Shown: in pieces, positions 43,721 through 53,652 of the stretch
How positions within the stretch are numbered: position 1 is the stretch's first letter
Layout of the letters: each line of letters begins with the position of its first letter
Source of the DNA: Cryobacterium sp. Y29
Lineage (GTDB): Bacteria > Actinomycetota > Actinomycetes > Actinomycetales > Microbacteriaceae
DNA: 64,000 nucleotides
Direction of reading: 5' to 3'
NCBI RefSeq assembly: GCF_002929825.1
Contig: NZ_PJJN01000037.1
Coordinates: forward strand, 400,313 to 464,312
The notes under the pieces: generated by a model
What the model was told of the DNA's origin: nothing
The model's input: the letters and a program-made list of their open reading frames with translations, nothing else
Databases searched by the model: none
Program-made: the position numbers and the translations under genes

Positions 43721-44512
43721 TTACGCGCGATCTTCCGCAAAGCGCAGCGCCATCGACTCCATTTGCTCCATCACCAATTTGATCGCGTCGGGCTGCTGGT
43801 CGGGCGGGTAGCCGTTCACCACGAGCAGCCGCTTGATCGACGAGCGCAGTTTTGCGCGCACGTCGTCGCGCACGGTCCAGTCGGTGCGCACGTCACGGCG
43901 CATCACCTGCACCAGCCCGCGCGCGATGTCGGCCAGTTTGCCCTCGCCCTGCAGATCCACGGCAGACTCGTTCTGCGCCACCGCGTCATAGAACGCCCGC
44001 TGCCGCACCATGTTGTTGCGAGTGGATGCAACAGCCTCCTCGGTCAGCAGCTTGCGCAACGCTTCAATTGCCAAATGCGGGTTGCGCGCCTGCTGCGTCT
44101 TCGCCACGAACTCCGGAGTCAGATCACTCAGCGACGGCTTCGGCATTCCGGCCGCTTCGTAGATGTCTAGCACATCACCCGACGACGTGGCGGACGCGAT
44201 CAGCTCCCTCAGCAGACGCTGAATCTCCTCGGGGATCGGTTCGCCGCGGGACTGCCGGTCATTGGCATCCCACTTGGCCATCCACACGCGAACTTCTTCG
44301 TAGAACTTCACCTCGGGGCGCAACTCTGCAAGATTGTCCGATCCCGAACAGAGCGCCCAGGCACGCGACAACTGCCCGGAATACCGGCGGTACTTCACCC
44401 CGAGTGTCTCTTCACCCTCGACGATCTGGTTGCCGGGCGTGCCCGGTGCACGCAGATAGTTCACGGCGCCGGTCACCGCATTCAGATACGCCTTCGCCCC
44501 GCCCTGGTTTAA
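43721..44512 (-). pseudogene. hsdR: Truncated type I restriction enzyme R subunit (C-terminus)
   Basis: An open minus-strand frame of about 260 residues without a genuine start. AYLNAVTGAVNYLRAPGTPG is followed by KYRRYSGQLSRAWALC, VASTRNNMVRQRAFYDAV and TDWTVRDDVRAKLRSSIKRL, the C-terminal region (DUF3387-like) of HsdR motor/nuclease subunits. Nuclease and helicase domains are missing, and homology ends at about 44512. No hsdM or hsdS is nearby. It is a non-functional leftover of a restriction system. Confidence 0.8.
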
Positions 44513-44692
44513 CCTAGCTTTCCAGTCATGAGGCCAGTGGGAGTTCAGGCGGCGAGTTCGAGCCGTCCATTCTCGCCGTGTTATTTATTCCGTCTCGTGA
44601 GCGGTCCCCCTGTACAGTGTGTGCATAATCCTCACAGCTGTGACGCACTCCCGCGCTCATGGTTCGCCGTGGTGGAAGAACGGAATCCCCGC

Positions 44693-45406
44693 ATGAGAAA
44701 AATCTCGCTCGGCTTGGTCGGCATCGTCGCCGCAGCCGTCAGTCTCGCCATTGCAGTACCCGCGAACGCCGCCAGTAGCGTCCTCTACGTACCGGACAGC
44801 TTCAACTCCGCACTTTCTGACACGAGGGCGACAGGGCACTACGAAGTGGTCGCTACCGGTCTCCGCATGTATACCGACTCGACCACCAGCACAGACAAGG
44901 TCGCTGAGTACGTCGACACGAACACCCTGCTCGCCGCAGCCGGCGAACCAACCCTTGAGTACACGAACACAGCCGGGGGTATCCCCGGCGCCCAGCTCAT
45001 CGTCGACTTCGATGCTGACGGCACTGCCGATGGGATCCTCATCGGAGAGCCTGCCACCTATGGCGACGACTGGTGGTTGAGTAACTCCGCAGACCTGTTC
45101 GTCAAGGACGGAGCACCGTCCCACAGCGGCGGATTCGGCAGCGACAACCACGGCACCCTCGACCAGTGGCGGACCGCCTTTCCAAACGCTGTCGTCACCG
45201 CGTTCGGCTTCTCCCTCGGTTCGGGAGTCAAAGGCGAGGGCGTCCTCAACGCGATCAACTTCGCTGGCACTGAATACACGTTCGGAACTCAGACTGTGCT
45301 CGCGGGCAAGGACAACTGCAAAAACGGCGGGTGGGAAACTAGCACGAGTCCCGTCTTCAAGAATCAGGGTGACTGCGTCAACTTTTTCGCCTCTTCGAAG
45401 GGGTAG
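44693..45406 (+). CDS. Secreted protein of unknown function
   Basis: 237 residues. MRKISLGLVGIVAAAVSLAI then AVPANA-A is a clear Sec signal peptide with cleavage near residue 27. The mature part is acidic, with Asp/Gly-rich strands (DFDADGTADGILIGEPATYG then DDWWLSN), and ends with DNCKNGGWETSTSPVFKNQG and DCVNFF, a paired-cysteine end found in several actinobacterial exported proteins of unknown role. GGAA upstream could serve as ribosome site. The neighbours are debris, so it may be a recent arrival. Confidence 0.75.
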   Translation: MRKISLGLVGIVAAAVSLAIAVPANAASSVLYVPDSFNSALSDTRATGHYEVVATGLRMYTDSTTSTDKVAEYVDTNTLLAAAGEPTLEYTNTAGGIPGAQLIVDFDADGTADGILIGEPATYGDDWWLSNSADLFVKDGAPSHSGGFGSDNHGTLDQWRTAFPNAVVTAFGFSLGSGVKGEGVLNAINFAGTEYTFGTQTVLAGKDNCKNGGWETSTSPVFKNQGDCVNFFASSKG

Positions 45407-45593
45407 TTGTACTCGGCAAGGACATTGGTGACAGTTCGGGCTCGTGAAAGGTGAGGGCCTCCGGGCTTCGGGACTGCAGATGATGAACACGCTGGTTTGA
45501 TTTCTGATCCGGTTTCGGGGCGTGAGCAACAACGGAACGGTCAGTGGCGTTAAGCGGATGGGTTGCGTCCATCTACCGCCATTGGCTGTTCCA

Positions 45594-45755
45594 ATGTCGG
45601 TAAAGTTCCTGACAGATGACGAGGTCGCGACCTTCGGCCGGTACGCGGTGACGTTGACGCAGGCAGACCTGGACCGCGTGTTTCCTCGACGACGCCGATC
45701 TGGTGTTGGTGGGCCGGCATCGAGGCGTGCACCCTCTTGAGCTCGTCGCACTGAC
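45594..45755 (+). pseudogene. Tn3-family transposase N-terminal fragment
   Basis: MSVKFLTDDEVATFGRYAVT and LTQADLDRV, then after a one-base frame change [24 protein letters not shown], match the first 55 residues of Tn3-family transposases (DUF4158 region). A stop follows and the rest is absent. Confidence 0.7.
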
Positions 45756-45758
45756 CTG

Positions 45759-45890
45759 ATATTTCCGACCAACTGCGAGCTGCGTGCGCTGTCGGAGGTC
45801 TATGCGAGCCAGCACGCTATAAAGAAGTTCATAAGCGCCTTCGCATCCGCGTGGCACACGGTCATGAATCTTGACCGCTTCGGTCGGTAA
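45759..45890 (+). pseudogene. katG: Catalase-peroxidase C-terminal fragment
   Basis: The frame reads [39 protein letters not shown] and stops, matching the extreme C-terminus of KatG. It begins next to the transposase fragment, so a transposition or deletion event cut the gene. From 45891 to 46070 I see nothing. Confidence 0.75.
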
Positions 45891-46070
45891 TGATCCATCT
45901 GCCGGATGATACGGGTGGGTGCGTGATCAACTTCCTCGAATGGTTCGACACGAACTACTCCGACGCTCGTCAGGGAACCACTCCGCCAACTCGGAGTGGC
46001 TGACCGCGACCGCCGAGGTGAGACCCCGATGCTGCCCTCATCCGGAGAGTCCACCGAGGAGAACGGGCAC

Positions 46071-46116
46071 CCTATCCGAAAGGGTAGTGAGAACCGTCAG
46101 AAAACAGTATTACCCC
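46071..46116 (+). promoter_or_regulatory. RuMP promoter box 2 (upstream of phi2)
   Basis: CCTATCCGAAAGGGTAGTG is followed by the core AGAACCGTCAGAAAACAG (from 46090) and TATTACCCC to 46116. It is nearly identical to 48901-48946 and to the minus-strand block at 6690-6730, and ends 90 bases before the phi2 GTG. Confidence 0.78.
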
Positions 46117-46205
46117 TGCTCGTTTGCTTCGCGAGGATGATCATCAAGCGGAAAGCATCCGTTCGTCCATTACAGGCCGATGACTGAATCGAAGGGGTAC
46201 AAATC

Positions 46206-46502
46206 GTGAATCCGACAGCACCTGCGATTCGTACCGTGCACGGTACCGCAGTTGACATTGCTCGTAATCTGTCCCTCGTCAGGGACGAGATCGCGAACAC
46301 TGCGGCCAAAATTGACGAACAGGAGGTCGCCACCCTGGCGGCCCACCTTGGCCAGACAGGCCGGTTGTTCGTCGCCGGAGCGGGGCGGAGCGGCCTTGTC
46401 TTGCGAATGGCCGCCATGAGGCTGATGCACCTGAGCCTGACCGTGCACAGCACCGATGAACCGACCGAACAACTCTGGCTCAGGCACGCCAACCTCAAAT
46501 AA
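46206..46502 (+). pseudogene. phi: 6-phospho-3-hexuloisomerase with internal in-frame deletion
   Basis: 98 residues in one open frame. Residues 1-80 match intact Phi up to LRMAAMRLMHLSLTVH; the sequence then jumps to DEPTEQLWLRHANLK, the last 15 or so residues. About 100 residues are missing, including the sugar-phosphate loop and the conserved Q-Y-S-G-S-L-F segment, so the product cannot be an isomerase. The promoter box, GAAGGGGTACAAATC leader and GTG start are intact, and it still heads the operon with hps2, which probably keeps it as a leader frame. Confidence 0.88.
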
Positions 46503-46557
46503 CCGAGGCCTCCACTTTCCGCATTCACCGTGTTCCCCTACAGAAAGAAGCAACATC

Positions 46558-47181
46558 ATGAAACTCCAAGTAGCTATGGACCTCCTCACGGTCGAAGATG
46601 CCCTCGAACTCGCCGGCAAGGTCGCCGAATACGTCGACATCATTGAGCTGGGTACCCCCCTGATCAAGGCCGCTGGTCTCTCCGCTGTTACTGCCGTCAA
46701 GGCGGCGCACCCGGACAAGATCGTCTTCGCTGACATGAAGACCATGGACGCCGGAGAACTTGAGGCCGATATCGCCTTCAAGGCCGGCGCTGACCTGGTC
46801 ACCATCCTCGGAGCCGCCGACGACTCGACCATTGCCGGCGCCGTCAAGGCAGCCAAGGCTCACAACAAGGGAATCGTCGTCGACCTCATCGGCGTGGCAG
46901 ACAAGGTCACCCGCGCCAGGGAAGTCCGCGCGCTGGGTGCGAAGTTCGTCGAAATGCACGCAGGCCTGGACGAGCAGGCCAAGCCCGGTTATGACCTGAG
47001 CGGGCTGCTTCGCTCCGGAGAAGAAGCCCGCGTTCCATTCTCCGTGGCGGGCGGCGTGAACCTCTCCACGATCGAGGCGGTCCAGCGCGCCGGTGCCGAT
47101 GTCGCCGTCGCCGGTGGTGCCATCTACGGCGCAGCCGACCCCGCCCTGGCAGCGAAGAATCTCCGCGACGCCATCCGCTAG
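46558..47181 (+). CDS. hps: 3-hexulose-6-phosphate synthase, copy 2
   Basis: 207 residues, closely similar to copy 1 at 5302. MKLQVAMDLLTVEDALELAG, FADMKTMDAGELEADIAF, IVVDLIGVADKVTRA, EMHAGLDEQAKPGYDLSGLL and SVAGGVNLSTIEA are present, with the D-x-K-x-x-D catalytic motif. It lacks the seven or so extra C-terminal residues of copy 1. AAAGAAG precedes ATG 46558. It is downstream of the deleted phi2 and upstream of the second small conserved gene; a hairpin with GGCGTC/GACGCC arms follows at about 47198-47223. Confidence 0.95.
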   Translation: MKLQVAMDLLTVEDALELAGKVAEYVDIIELGTPLIKAAGLSAVTAVKAAHPDKIVFADMKTMDAGELEADIAFKAGADLVTILGAADDSTIAGAVKAAKAHNKGIVVDLIGVADKVTRAREVRALGAKFVEMHAGLDEQAKPGYDLSGLLRSGEEARVPFSVAGGVNLSTIEAVQRAGADVAVAGGAIYGAADPALAAKNLRDAIR

Positions 47182-47329
47182 CCCGTCCATTAATGGAGGC
47201 GTCTCACAAAGCTGCGGGACGCCACCCCCGGGGTGCGGTACCAGTATTTCCTGGCCCGCATTCCCGGGATTTTTTACCTCTGGCGCCATAGGCCATCCCA
47301 TATGGATTTCCTGGAAAGTAGCTCCTATT

Positions 47330-47545
47330 ATGCGCAGCCACGCCACCGAGCGTTTGGAAGTCCTCGTCACCGAGCCTGGTCGACTTCACGAAATTCTCAA
47401 CGATGCAGAGGCCGAGCTTCGGCAAACAGCGATGGCCCAACGGTGCGCCGGCATCCTGGCGACCCGCCACAATGCAGGCCGTTACACTCTTGAACTCAGC
47501 AACACGGTTCCTTTTGGGGAGACTTGGGAGCAGACACTCTCCTGA
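47330..47545 (+). CDS. Small conserved protein linked to hps, copy 2
   Basis: 71 residues from ATG 47330: ATERLEVLVTEPGRLHEIL, then AQRCAGILATRHNAGRYTLE, then LSNTVPFGETWEQTLS. It is a clear homologue of the gene at 4861-5070, with the C-terminal half best conserved. It lies 149 bases after hps2. Preservation of the frame beside a broken phi and among other gene losses argues that it is a real, selected gene. Function unknown. Confidence 0.7.
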   Translation: MRSHATERLEVLVTEPGRLHEILNDAEAELRQTAMAQRCAGILATRHNAGRYTLELSNTVPFGETWEQTLS

Positions 47546-47568
47546 TTTCGGCAGGCTGCCGTGCATCC

Positions 47569-48873
47569 TCAGCGGAGTCCGGTGCTGTGCGCCAGGGCGA
47601 TGGCCTCGGTGCGGGAGGCAACGTCGAGCTTCTTGAAGAGGTTCCGCACATGGAATTTGACTGTATTCTCACTGATGGCCAATGTCGAAGCGATGGTGCG
47701 GTTGCGTTCTCCGGCAACGAGGTGCTGGAGAACTTCAAGCTCCCGGGGCGCGAGGTTCCAGGCAGTGATATCCCTGGCCGGGCGGGCGGGCGGGTCCAGA
47801 GGGAGCGTCACGAAGATATCTGCACCCCATCCCGACATGACGTCGATCTGCAAATTTCCGTTGAGTGCCTGCACCCGACGGTCCAGGCGAATGATGCTTG
47901 GCGCATCCGCGGCGAGCGCACCGCGGCCGTTGTCTCTTACGTTGATGAGCAAGTTCTCCCCATCGCAGTCCCACTGCGTCCGGACCCTGCTGACGTCGGG
48001 TTGTTCCATCATGACCAGAAGGAGTCCGCGAACGATGGCCCGCGCCGCGTGCGCGACTTCACCGGGCAAGTCCCTTCCATTGAGCGGTGGCTCGATGAAC
48101 TCGACCTCAAGGCCACCGAAGCGTGTGAGCGGTCGCAGGTCCTGCCGAAGGCGCTCGAAGGCTGTGGCGACGGGTTCTTTGACCAGGTCATTCGTGCGGT
48201 CGCTGAGGGTGCGCAGCTCCACCAGAGCTTTGGCGGTGAGGTCAATGACGGCCGAGTGGGCTGACGTATCATCCGAGCGCAGCGCTGCCAGGAGGATCTC
48301 CAGGGTTGTGGAGTGCAGATCCGTGAGTTCCGCCGTCACGCGAATACGTTCAGCCGAGGCCGCCCGGGATTCCAGCAGGTACGACGGCGGCGCATCGGTC
48401 ACTTTCTCACGAATCCGCCGGGCAGCAATGCGCCACAGATACATCACCAAATCGTCCTCGTCGGCGTGCTGCGGATCGTTCGACTGCGGGTCCGTCAGGA
48501 CGAGGAGCGCATTGCTGGAGGCGTGTTTCAGGGCGAGTACGGGGCGGTGTCGCCCGGCGAGCTCAGCTTCTCCGAACCAGGGAGCCTCATCGGGAAGGGC
48601 AGCGCGAAGCGCGCCAAGTTCGACGATAGAGACCTTTGAGATGATGTCTTCATCGCCCGCCTTCTTCTGCGGCCGCCCCGTGCAGTCTTCGGTGAAAATG
48701 ATCAGCGCACTGCTTCCCAGGTAGGGAAGTATGGCGTCACGCAGTCCTTTTGCTATCTGGGTCAAGGGGGCGTCGGCCAGTTCCGCCACAGCTTGCAAAA
48801 GTGGCCACGGCAGTTCCGAAAGAGGCACGGGGACTACCTTGCGGCGCTGATCGGCGGAGGCGTTCATGTGCAT
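47569..48873 (-). CDS. LuxR-type regulator with histidine-kinase-like ATPase domain
   Basis: 434 residues. Residues about 30-190 resemble a degenerate GAF sensor; about 215-360 form a sensor-kinase-like region ending in an HATPase fold with the N-box-like LLINVRDNGRGALAAD and GNLQIDVMSGWGADIFVTLP; about 370-434 are a LuxR helix-turn-helix (LAPRELEVLQHLVAGERNRT then IASTLAISENTVKFHVRNLF). Sensor and DNA-binding output are thus in one chain without a receiver. It lies between hps2 and tkt, divergent from tkt across RuMP box 3, and is the best candidate for the protein that binds the boxes. Starts at 48873 and 48867 are possible. Confidence 0.87.
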   Translation of the reverse strand: MHMNASADQRRKVVPVPLSELPWPLLQAVAELADAPLTQIAKGLRDAILPYLGSSALIIFTEDCTGRPQKKAGDEDIISKVSIVELGALRAALPDEAPWFGEAELAGRHRPVLALKHASSNALLVLTDPQSNDPQHADEDDLVMYLWRIAARRIREKVTDAPPSYLLESRAASAERIRVTAELTDLHSTTLEILLAALRSDDTSAHSAVIDLTAKALVELRTLSDRTNDLVKEPVATAFERLRQDLRPLTRFGGLEVEFIEPPLNGRDLPGEVAHAARAIVRGLLLVMMEQPDVSRVRTQWDCDGENLLINVRDNGRGALAADAPSIIRLDRRVQALNGNLQIDVMSGWGADIFVTLPLDPPARPARDITAWNLAPRELEVLQHLVAGERNRTIASTLAISENTVKFHVRNLFKKLDVASRTEAIALAHSTGLR

Positions 48874-48900
48874 ACACTACCGGGTTGAAAAGACTCCCAA

Positions 48901-48946
48901 CCTATCCCAAAGTGTAGTTAGAACCGTCAGAAAACAGTATTACCCC
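48901..48946 (+). promoter_or_regulatory. RuMP promoter box 3 (upstream of tkt)
   Basis: CCTATCCCAAAGTGTAGTT, the core AGAACCGTCAGAAAACAG (from 48920) and TATTACCCC to 48946. It ends 88 bases before the tkt GTG. The leader after the box (GCATCCGTTCGACC, then TACAGGCCGATGA and AAAGGGGATTAATC) is also shared with phi2. Confidence 0.78.
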
Positions 48947-49033
48947 TACGCGTTTGTTTAGAGATCGTGGATATCACGCAGAAGCATCCGTTCGACCGCT
49001 ACAGGCCGATGATCGAATCAAAGGGGATTAATC

Positions 49034-51181
49034 GTGAATCCGAGAGCTACCTATTCCAGCACAACAGATTCAGAGATACTGACCTGGACGTCCGAGGACC
49101 GGCGCGCCGTGGACACAATCCGGGTTTTGGCCGCGGACGCCGTTGAGAAGGTCGGCAACGGCCACCCCGGCACCGCCATGAGTCTTGCCCCGGCCGCCTA
49201 CCTTCTTTTCCAGAAGCTGATGCGACACGACCCGAAGGACCTCGACTGGATAGGTCGCGACCGTTTCATCCTATCCCCTGGGCATAGCTCACTGACTCTG
49301 TACATCCAGCTGTTCCTGTCGGGCTGCGGCCTGGAGCTCGGCGACCTGGAAGCCTTGCGCACCTGGGGTTCCCTGACGCCCGGACACCCGGAATATAAGC
49401 ACACCAAGGGTGTGGAAATCACCACCGGCCCACTCGGCCAGGGCTTGGCCTCGTCAGTGGGTTTCGCCTACTCGCAGCGCCGGATGCGCGGGCTCATGGA
49501 TCCCGATGCTGCCCCCGGCACCAGCCCGTTCGACCACACCATCTGGGTTATTGCTTCCGACGGCGACATGCAGGAAGGTGTCACGTCCGAGGCGTCGTCC
49601 CTGGCCGGGCATCAGGAACTGGGCAACCTCGTGGTCATCTATGACGAAAACCATATCTCCATCGAGGACGACACCGACGTCGCCTTCACCGAAGACGTTC
49701 TCAAACGCTACGAGTCCTACGGCTGGCACACCCAGCGCGTGGATTGGACCGAGACGGGCGAGTACGTTGAAGACGTAGAAGCCCTCCACTCAGCACTGCT
49801 GGCCGCGAAGGCCGAGACCTCCAAACCGTCCATCATCTCCCTGCGCACTATCATCGGCTACCCCTCGCCCAAGAAGCAGAACACGGGTGCCATCCACGGG
49901 TCCGCTCTGGGTGCCCCCGAAGTGGCAGCACTGAAGGCTGAACTCGGATTCGACGTGGATAAAAACTTTGACGTCGACCCGGCAATCCTGGCCCACGCCC
50001 GCAAGGTCATCGACCGCGGAGCGGAAGCCCATGCCAAATGGACCACCGATTTCAACGCGTGGAAGTCCGTCAACCCGAAAAACGCTGCCCTGCTCGAGCG
50101 CATCGAAAAGAAAGAGCTTCCGGCCGGCTGGGAAGCAAACCTTCCTACCTTTGAACCTGGCAAGGACATCTCCACCCGCGCAGCGTCCGGTAAAGTCCTC
50201 AACGGCATCGGCGCGGTGCTTCCCGAACTCTGGGGCGGCTCGTGCGACCTTGCCGGCTCCAACAACACGACCATCGAGGGATATGGGTCTTTCGTGCCGG
50301 CATCCAAGCAGACCGACACGTGGTCCGGCAACCCCTATGGCCGGGTACTACACTTTGGGATTCGCGAACACGCAGCCGCCTCCATCGTCAACGGCATTCA
50401 CCTGGGCGGTCCGACCAGGGCTTTCTCGGGTACTTTCTTGATTTTCAGCGACTACCAGCGCCCTGCCATACGCCTGAGCGCGTTGATGGGGATCCCGTCT
50501 ATTTACGTATGGTCGCACGACTCGATCGGCCTCGGCGAGGACGGCCCCACCCACCAGCCGGTGGAGCAGCTCGCTACCCTGCGCGCCATCCCGGGACTGG
50601 ACGTGGTTCGCCCCGGCGATGCGAACGAGGTTTCCGCGTCCTGGAAGAAGATCCTGGAAACCACGGAGAACCCTGCCGGTATTGTGCTCACCCGTCAGAA
50701 CATTCCCACCTACGCCCGGGGCACGGGCGTAGCCACCTCCACTGAATTTGGTTCAGCCGACGGAGTGGCCAAGGGCGGCTACGTGCTGGCTGAAGCCGTC
50801 GCTGTCGGCTCCATCACCACCGCTCAGGTCATCTTGATCGCGACCGGTTCGGAGCTCCAACTCGCCGTTGAAGCCCGCGAAGCACTCGCCACCGAGGGTA
50901 TCGCCGCCCGCGTGGTCTCCATGCCGTGCGTCGAGTGGTTCAACAAACAGGACGCCGCCTACCGCGAGTCCGTCCTGCCAGCCGCCGTCACGGCCCGCGT
51001 ATCCGTTGAGGCGGGTCTAGCTTTGGGCTGGAAGGAATTCGTCGGCGATGCCGGCCGTTCCGTCAGCCTTGAGCACTTCGGTGCCTCGGCCGACTATCAG
51101 CGCCTATTCCAGGAGTTCGGCATTACGGTGCCGGCAGTCGTCGCCGCCGCCAAGGCTTCCCGCGCCGCGGCACTCAACTAA
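49034..51181 (+). CDS. tkt: Transketolase
   Basis: 715 residues. Thiamine diphosphate and substrate landmarks are [59 protein letters not shown], the pyrimidine-side [16 protein letters not shown] and [19 protein letters not shown]. It moves two-carbon units between sugar phosphates to regenerate ribulose 5-phosphate for Hps. The GTG start follows AAGGGGA in a leader shared with phi. It is first in the operon tkt-tal-rpe-rpiB under box 3. A housekeeping transketolase presumably exists elsewhere. Confidence 0.96.
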   Translation: MNPRATYSSTTDSEILTWTSEDRRAVDTIRVLAADAVEKVGNGHPGTAMSLAPAAYLLFQKLMRHDPKDLDWIGRDRFILSPGHSSLTLYIQLFLSGCGLELGDLEALRTWGSLTPGHPEYKHTKGVEITTGPLGQGLASSVGFAYSQRRMRGLMDPDAAPGTSPFDHTIWVIASDGDMQEGVTSEASSLAGHQELGNLVVIYDENHISIEDDTDVAFTEDVLKRYESYGWHTQRVDWTETGEYVEDVEALHSALLAAKAETSKPSIISLRTIIGYPSPKKQNTGAIHGSALGAPEVAALKAELGFDVDKNFDVDPAILAHARKVIDRGAEAHAKWTTDFNAWKSVNPKNAALLERIEKKELPAGWEANLPTFEPGKDISTRAASGKVLNGIGAVLPELWGGSCDLAGSNNTTIEGYGSFVPASKQTDTWSGNPYGRVLHFGIREHAAASIVNGIHLGGPTRAFSGTFLIFSDYQRPAIRLSALMGIPSIYVWSHDSIGLGEDGPTHQPVEQLATLRAIPGLDVVRPGDANEVSASWKKILETTENPAGIVLTRQNIPTYARGTGVATSTEFGSADGVAKGGYVLAEAVAVGSITTAQVILIATGSELQLAVEAREALATEGIAARVVSMPCVEWFNKQDAAYRESVLPAAVTARVSVEAGLALGWKEFVGDAGRSVSLEHFGASADYQRLFQEFGITVPAVVAAAKASRAAALN

Positions 51182-51211
51182 CCACTGTTTTCGAAGAAAG
51201 AAGATCGAGTC

Positions 51212-52342
51212 ATGACACAGTCAACTCCCACCGCACAGCTTTCCGACGCCGGCGTGTCCATCTGGTTAGACGATCTCTCCCGCGAACGGCTCTCCAGCGG
51301 CAGCCTGCAGAAGCTTATCGACGAAAAAAACGTCGTGGGCGTCACCACTAACCCGTCCATTTTCCAGGCAGCGATAACGTCCGGCACGGACTATGACGCC
51401 AAGATCGCCGAGCTTGCGGCCAGGGGCAGCAGCCTCGATGAGACGATCTTCGAGATCACCACCACCGACGTCGCCGACGCTTGCGATCTCTTCGCCCCGG
51501 TTGCCGCCGCTACCAAGGGCGTCGACGGCCGTGTCTCGATCGAAGTCGATCCCCGCCTCGCCTGGGATACCAACGGGACGATCGCCGAGGCCAAGCAGCT
51601 CTACAAGAAGGTCGGTAAGGACAACGTCCTCATCAAAATTCCAGCGACACTCGAAGGCCTTCCGGCCATCACGGCTACCCTGGCCGAAGGCATCAGCGTC
51701 AACGTCACTCTGATCTTTTCCCTGGAGCGCTACCGCGCGGTTATCGAGGCATTCCAGTCCGGTCTGAAATTGGCCATGGAAAACGGCCATGACCTCTCCA
51801 AGGTCCACTCGGTGGCATCGTTTTTCGTCTCTCGAGTGGACACCGAGATTGACAAGCGCCTCGATGCCATCGGCACCGACGAGGCCAAAGCGCTCAAGGG
51901 CAAGGCAGGTGTGGCCAATGCCCGTCTTGCCTATCAGGTCTACGAAGAGCTGTTCTCCACTAAGCGATGGGCAGTCCTGGCCGAGACCGGCGCACTGCCT
52001 CAGCGTCCCCTGTGGGCCTCCACCGGCGTCAAAGACCCCGCCTACCCCGACACCCTGTATGTCATCGGCCTGGCTGCTGCCGGCGTCGTGAACACCATGC
52101 CGGAAAAGACACTCGACGCGACCTTCGACCACGGCGTAGTCACCGGTGACACCATCACCGGCACCTACGAGGAAGCAGCCGGCGTGCTCACGGACCTCGA
52201 AGGCCTCGGCATCTCCTACACCGAGGTCGTCGCCCTCCTGGAATCCGAAGGACTGGACAAGTTCGTAGCCAGTTGGAAGGAACTTCTGGCCGACGTGGAA
52301 GGCGCCCTCGTCACGGCCCGGGAACGCGCCCTGATCCGCTGA
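51212..52342 (+). CDS. tal: Transaldolase
   Basis: 376 residues, the long actinobacterial form. [53 protein letters not shown] with the Schiff-base lysine, and [20 protein letters not shown] are present, followed by [18 protein letters not shown]. It transfers dihydroxyacetone units in the RuMP rearrangement. It begins 30 bases after tkt. Presence of tal with a gap gene, and absence of a sedoheptulose bisphosphatase, points to the transaldolase variant of the cycle. Confidence 0.96.
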   Translation: MTQSTPTAQLSDAGVSIWLDDLSRERLSSGSLQKLIDEKNVVGVTTNPSIFQAAITSGTDYDAKIAELAARGSSLDETIFEITTTDVADACDLFAPVAAATKGVDGRVSIEVDPRLAWDTNGTIAEAKQLYKKVGKDNVLIKIPATLEGLPAITATLAEGISVNVTLIFSLERYRAVIEAFQSGLKLAMENGHDLSKVHSVASFFVSRVDTEIDKRLDAIGTDEAKALKGKAGVANARLAYQVYEELFSTKRWAVLAETGALPQRPLWASTGVKDPAYPDTLYVIGLAAAGVVNTMPEKTLDATFDHGVVTGDTITGTYEEAAGVLTDLEGLGISYTEVVALLESEGLDKFVASWKELLADVEGALVTARERALIR

Positions 52343-52418
52343 TCTCTCAGCTACGACGCTGCCGGCCTAATCCGGGCCCGATCCGCACGCTCTAAACCGC
52401 TACCGAAAGGCAGACACC

Positions 52419-53120
52419 ATGTCCATTTCACCCTTGCAGTGCTGCATCAACCCCAGCATCCTTTCGGCCGACTTCGTCAATCTCGAAGCCGAATTGGCCC
52501 GCATCGGCAACGCCGACGCCGTTCACGTCGACGTCATGGATAACCACTTCGTGCCGAACCTCACCATTGGATTGCCGGTGGTGGAACGGCTGCAGAAGGT
52601 CAGCCCAGTGCCGTTGGACGTGCACCTGATGATTTCCGATGTCGACCGCTGGGCGCCGTCCTACGCCGATGCCGGGGTGGCCTCGGTGACCTTCCATGTG
52701 GAGGCGTCGGACGCACCCATCAAACTGGCCCGCGAGCTGCGTGCCAGGGGAGCCAAGGCAGGCATGGCGCTTCGCCCGGCCACGAGCGTTGAACCGTATC
52801 TGCACATGCTCTCAGAGCTGGACATGTTGCTGATCATGACGGTGGAGCCCGGTTTTGGCGGGCAGTCGTTCCTAGATGTTGTGCTACCCAAGATCCGCCG
52901 TGCCCGGGAAGCTATCGAGGGTTCAGGGGTTGACGTAGCCATTCAGGTCGACGGCGGCATTACCGAAGAAACCATCACGCGGGCCGCGGAAGCGGGAGCC
53001 AACGTCTTCGTCGCCGGATCGGCCGTCTACGGCAAGTCCTCGCCTGCGGATGCCATTGCGTCACTGCGCGACGCAGGCCAGCGTGCCTTCACAGCAGCAC
53101 TCCACTCCAGCCACACGTAA
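52419..53120 (+). CDS. rpe: Ribulose-phosphate 3-epimerase
   Basis: 233 residues. [18 protein letters not shown], the metal-binding [52 protein letters not shown] and the phosphate loop [11 protein letters not shown] are complete. It converts xylulose 5-phosphate from transketolase into ribulose 5-phosphate, the formaldehyde acceptor. GAAAGGCAG precedes the ATG; it is third in the tkt operon. Confidence 0.96.
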   Translation: MSISPLQCCINPSILSADFVNLEAELARIGNADAVHVDVMDNHFVPNLTIGLPVVERLQKVSPVPLDVHLMISDVDRWAPSYADAGVASVTFHVEASDAPIKLARELRARGAKAGMALRPATSVEPYLHMLSELDMLLIMTVEPGFGGQSFLDVVLPKIRRAREAIEGSGVDVAIQVDGGITEETITRAAEAGANVFVAGSAVYGKSSPADAIASLRDAGQRAFTAALHSSHT

Positions 53121-53145
53121 CCCCGACGAGTCTGAAGGAGCACTC

Positions 53146-53628
53146 ATGCGCGTTCACATCGCAACCGACCATGCCGGCATGGAGCTCAGTTCCCACCTAA
53201 TCACGGCACTGACAGCCAAAGGCTACGAGATGGTGGACCACGGCCCCACGGCTTATGACGCCGAGGACGACTATCCGGCATTCTGCATCACTGCCGCGTC
53301 CGCCGTCGTGGCCGACCAAGCCGCGGGCGTGGACGCTCTCGGGATAGTGTTGGGCGGCTCGGGCAACGGTGAGCAGATCTCTGCAAACAAGGTCATAGGC
53401 GTGCGCGCGGCCCTGGCCTGGAACATCGAGACGGCAAAATTGGCTCGCGAACACAATGATGCGAACGTGGTGGCCGTAGGGGGTCGCCAGCACACCGTTG
53501 AGGAGGCCACCGAACTGATCGAGGCCTTCTTGGCCGAGCCCTTCCGCAATGCCGAGCGCCACGTGCGACGCATCGGCCAGATCACCGCGTACGAGGCTCA
53601 GCCGAACAAGACCGCGGCCTCGTCGTAG
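53146..53628 (+). CDS. rpiB: Ribose-5-phosphate isomerase B
   Basis: 160 residues. MRVHIATDHAGMELSSHLIT, the GGSGNGEQISANKV catalytic loop, GVRAALAWNIETAKLAREHN and NVVAVGGRQHTVEEATELIE are typical of RpiB. It interconverts ribose and ribulose 5-phosphate to return acceptor to Hps. GAAGGAG precedes ATG 53146, 25 bases after rpe. It is the last intact gene of the tkt operon and converges on a pfk fragment. Confidence 0.95.
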   Translation: MRVHIATDHAGMELSSHLITALTAKGYEMVDHGPTAYDAEDDYPAFCITAASAVVADQAAGVDALGIVLGGSGNGEQISANKVIGVRAALAWNIETAKLAREHNDANVVAVGGRQHTVEEATELIEAFLAEPFRNAERHVRRIGQITAYEAQPNKTAASS

Positions 53629-53652
53629 CGCTCCTGCGGAACGACGTGCGAT

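Noticed and set aside
44657..45772. A 371-codon minus-strand frame opposite the secreted protein
   Set aside because: The plus-strand product has a clean signal peptide and ordered features; the minus-strand frame has none and overlaps the transposase fragment.
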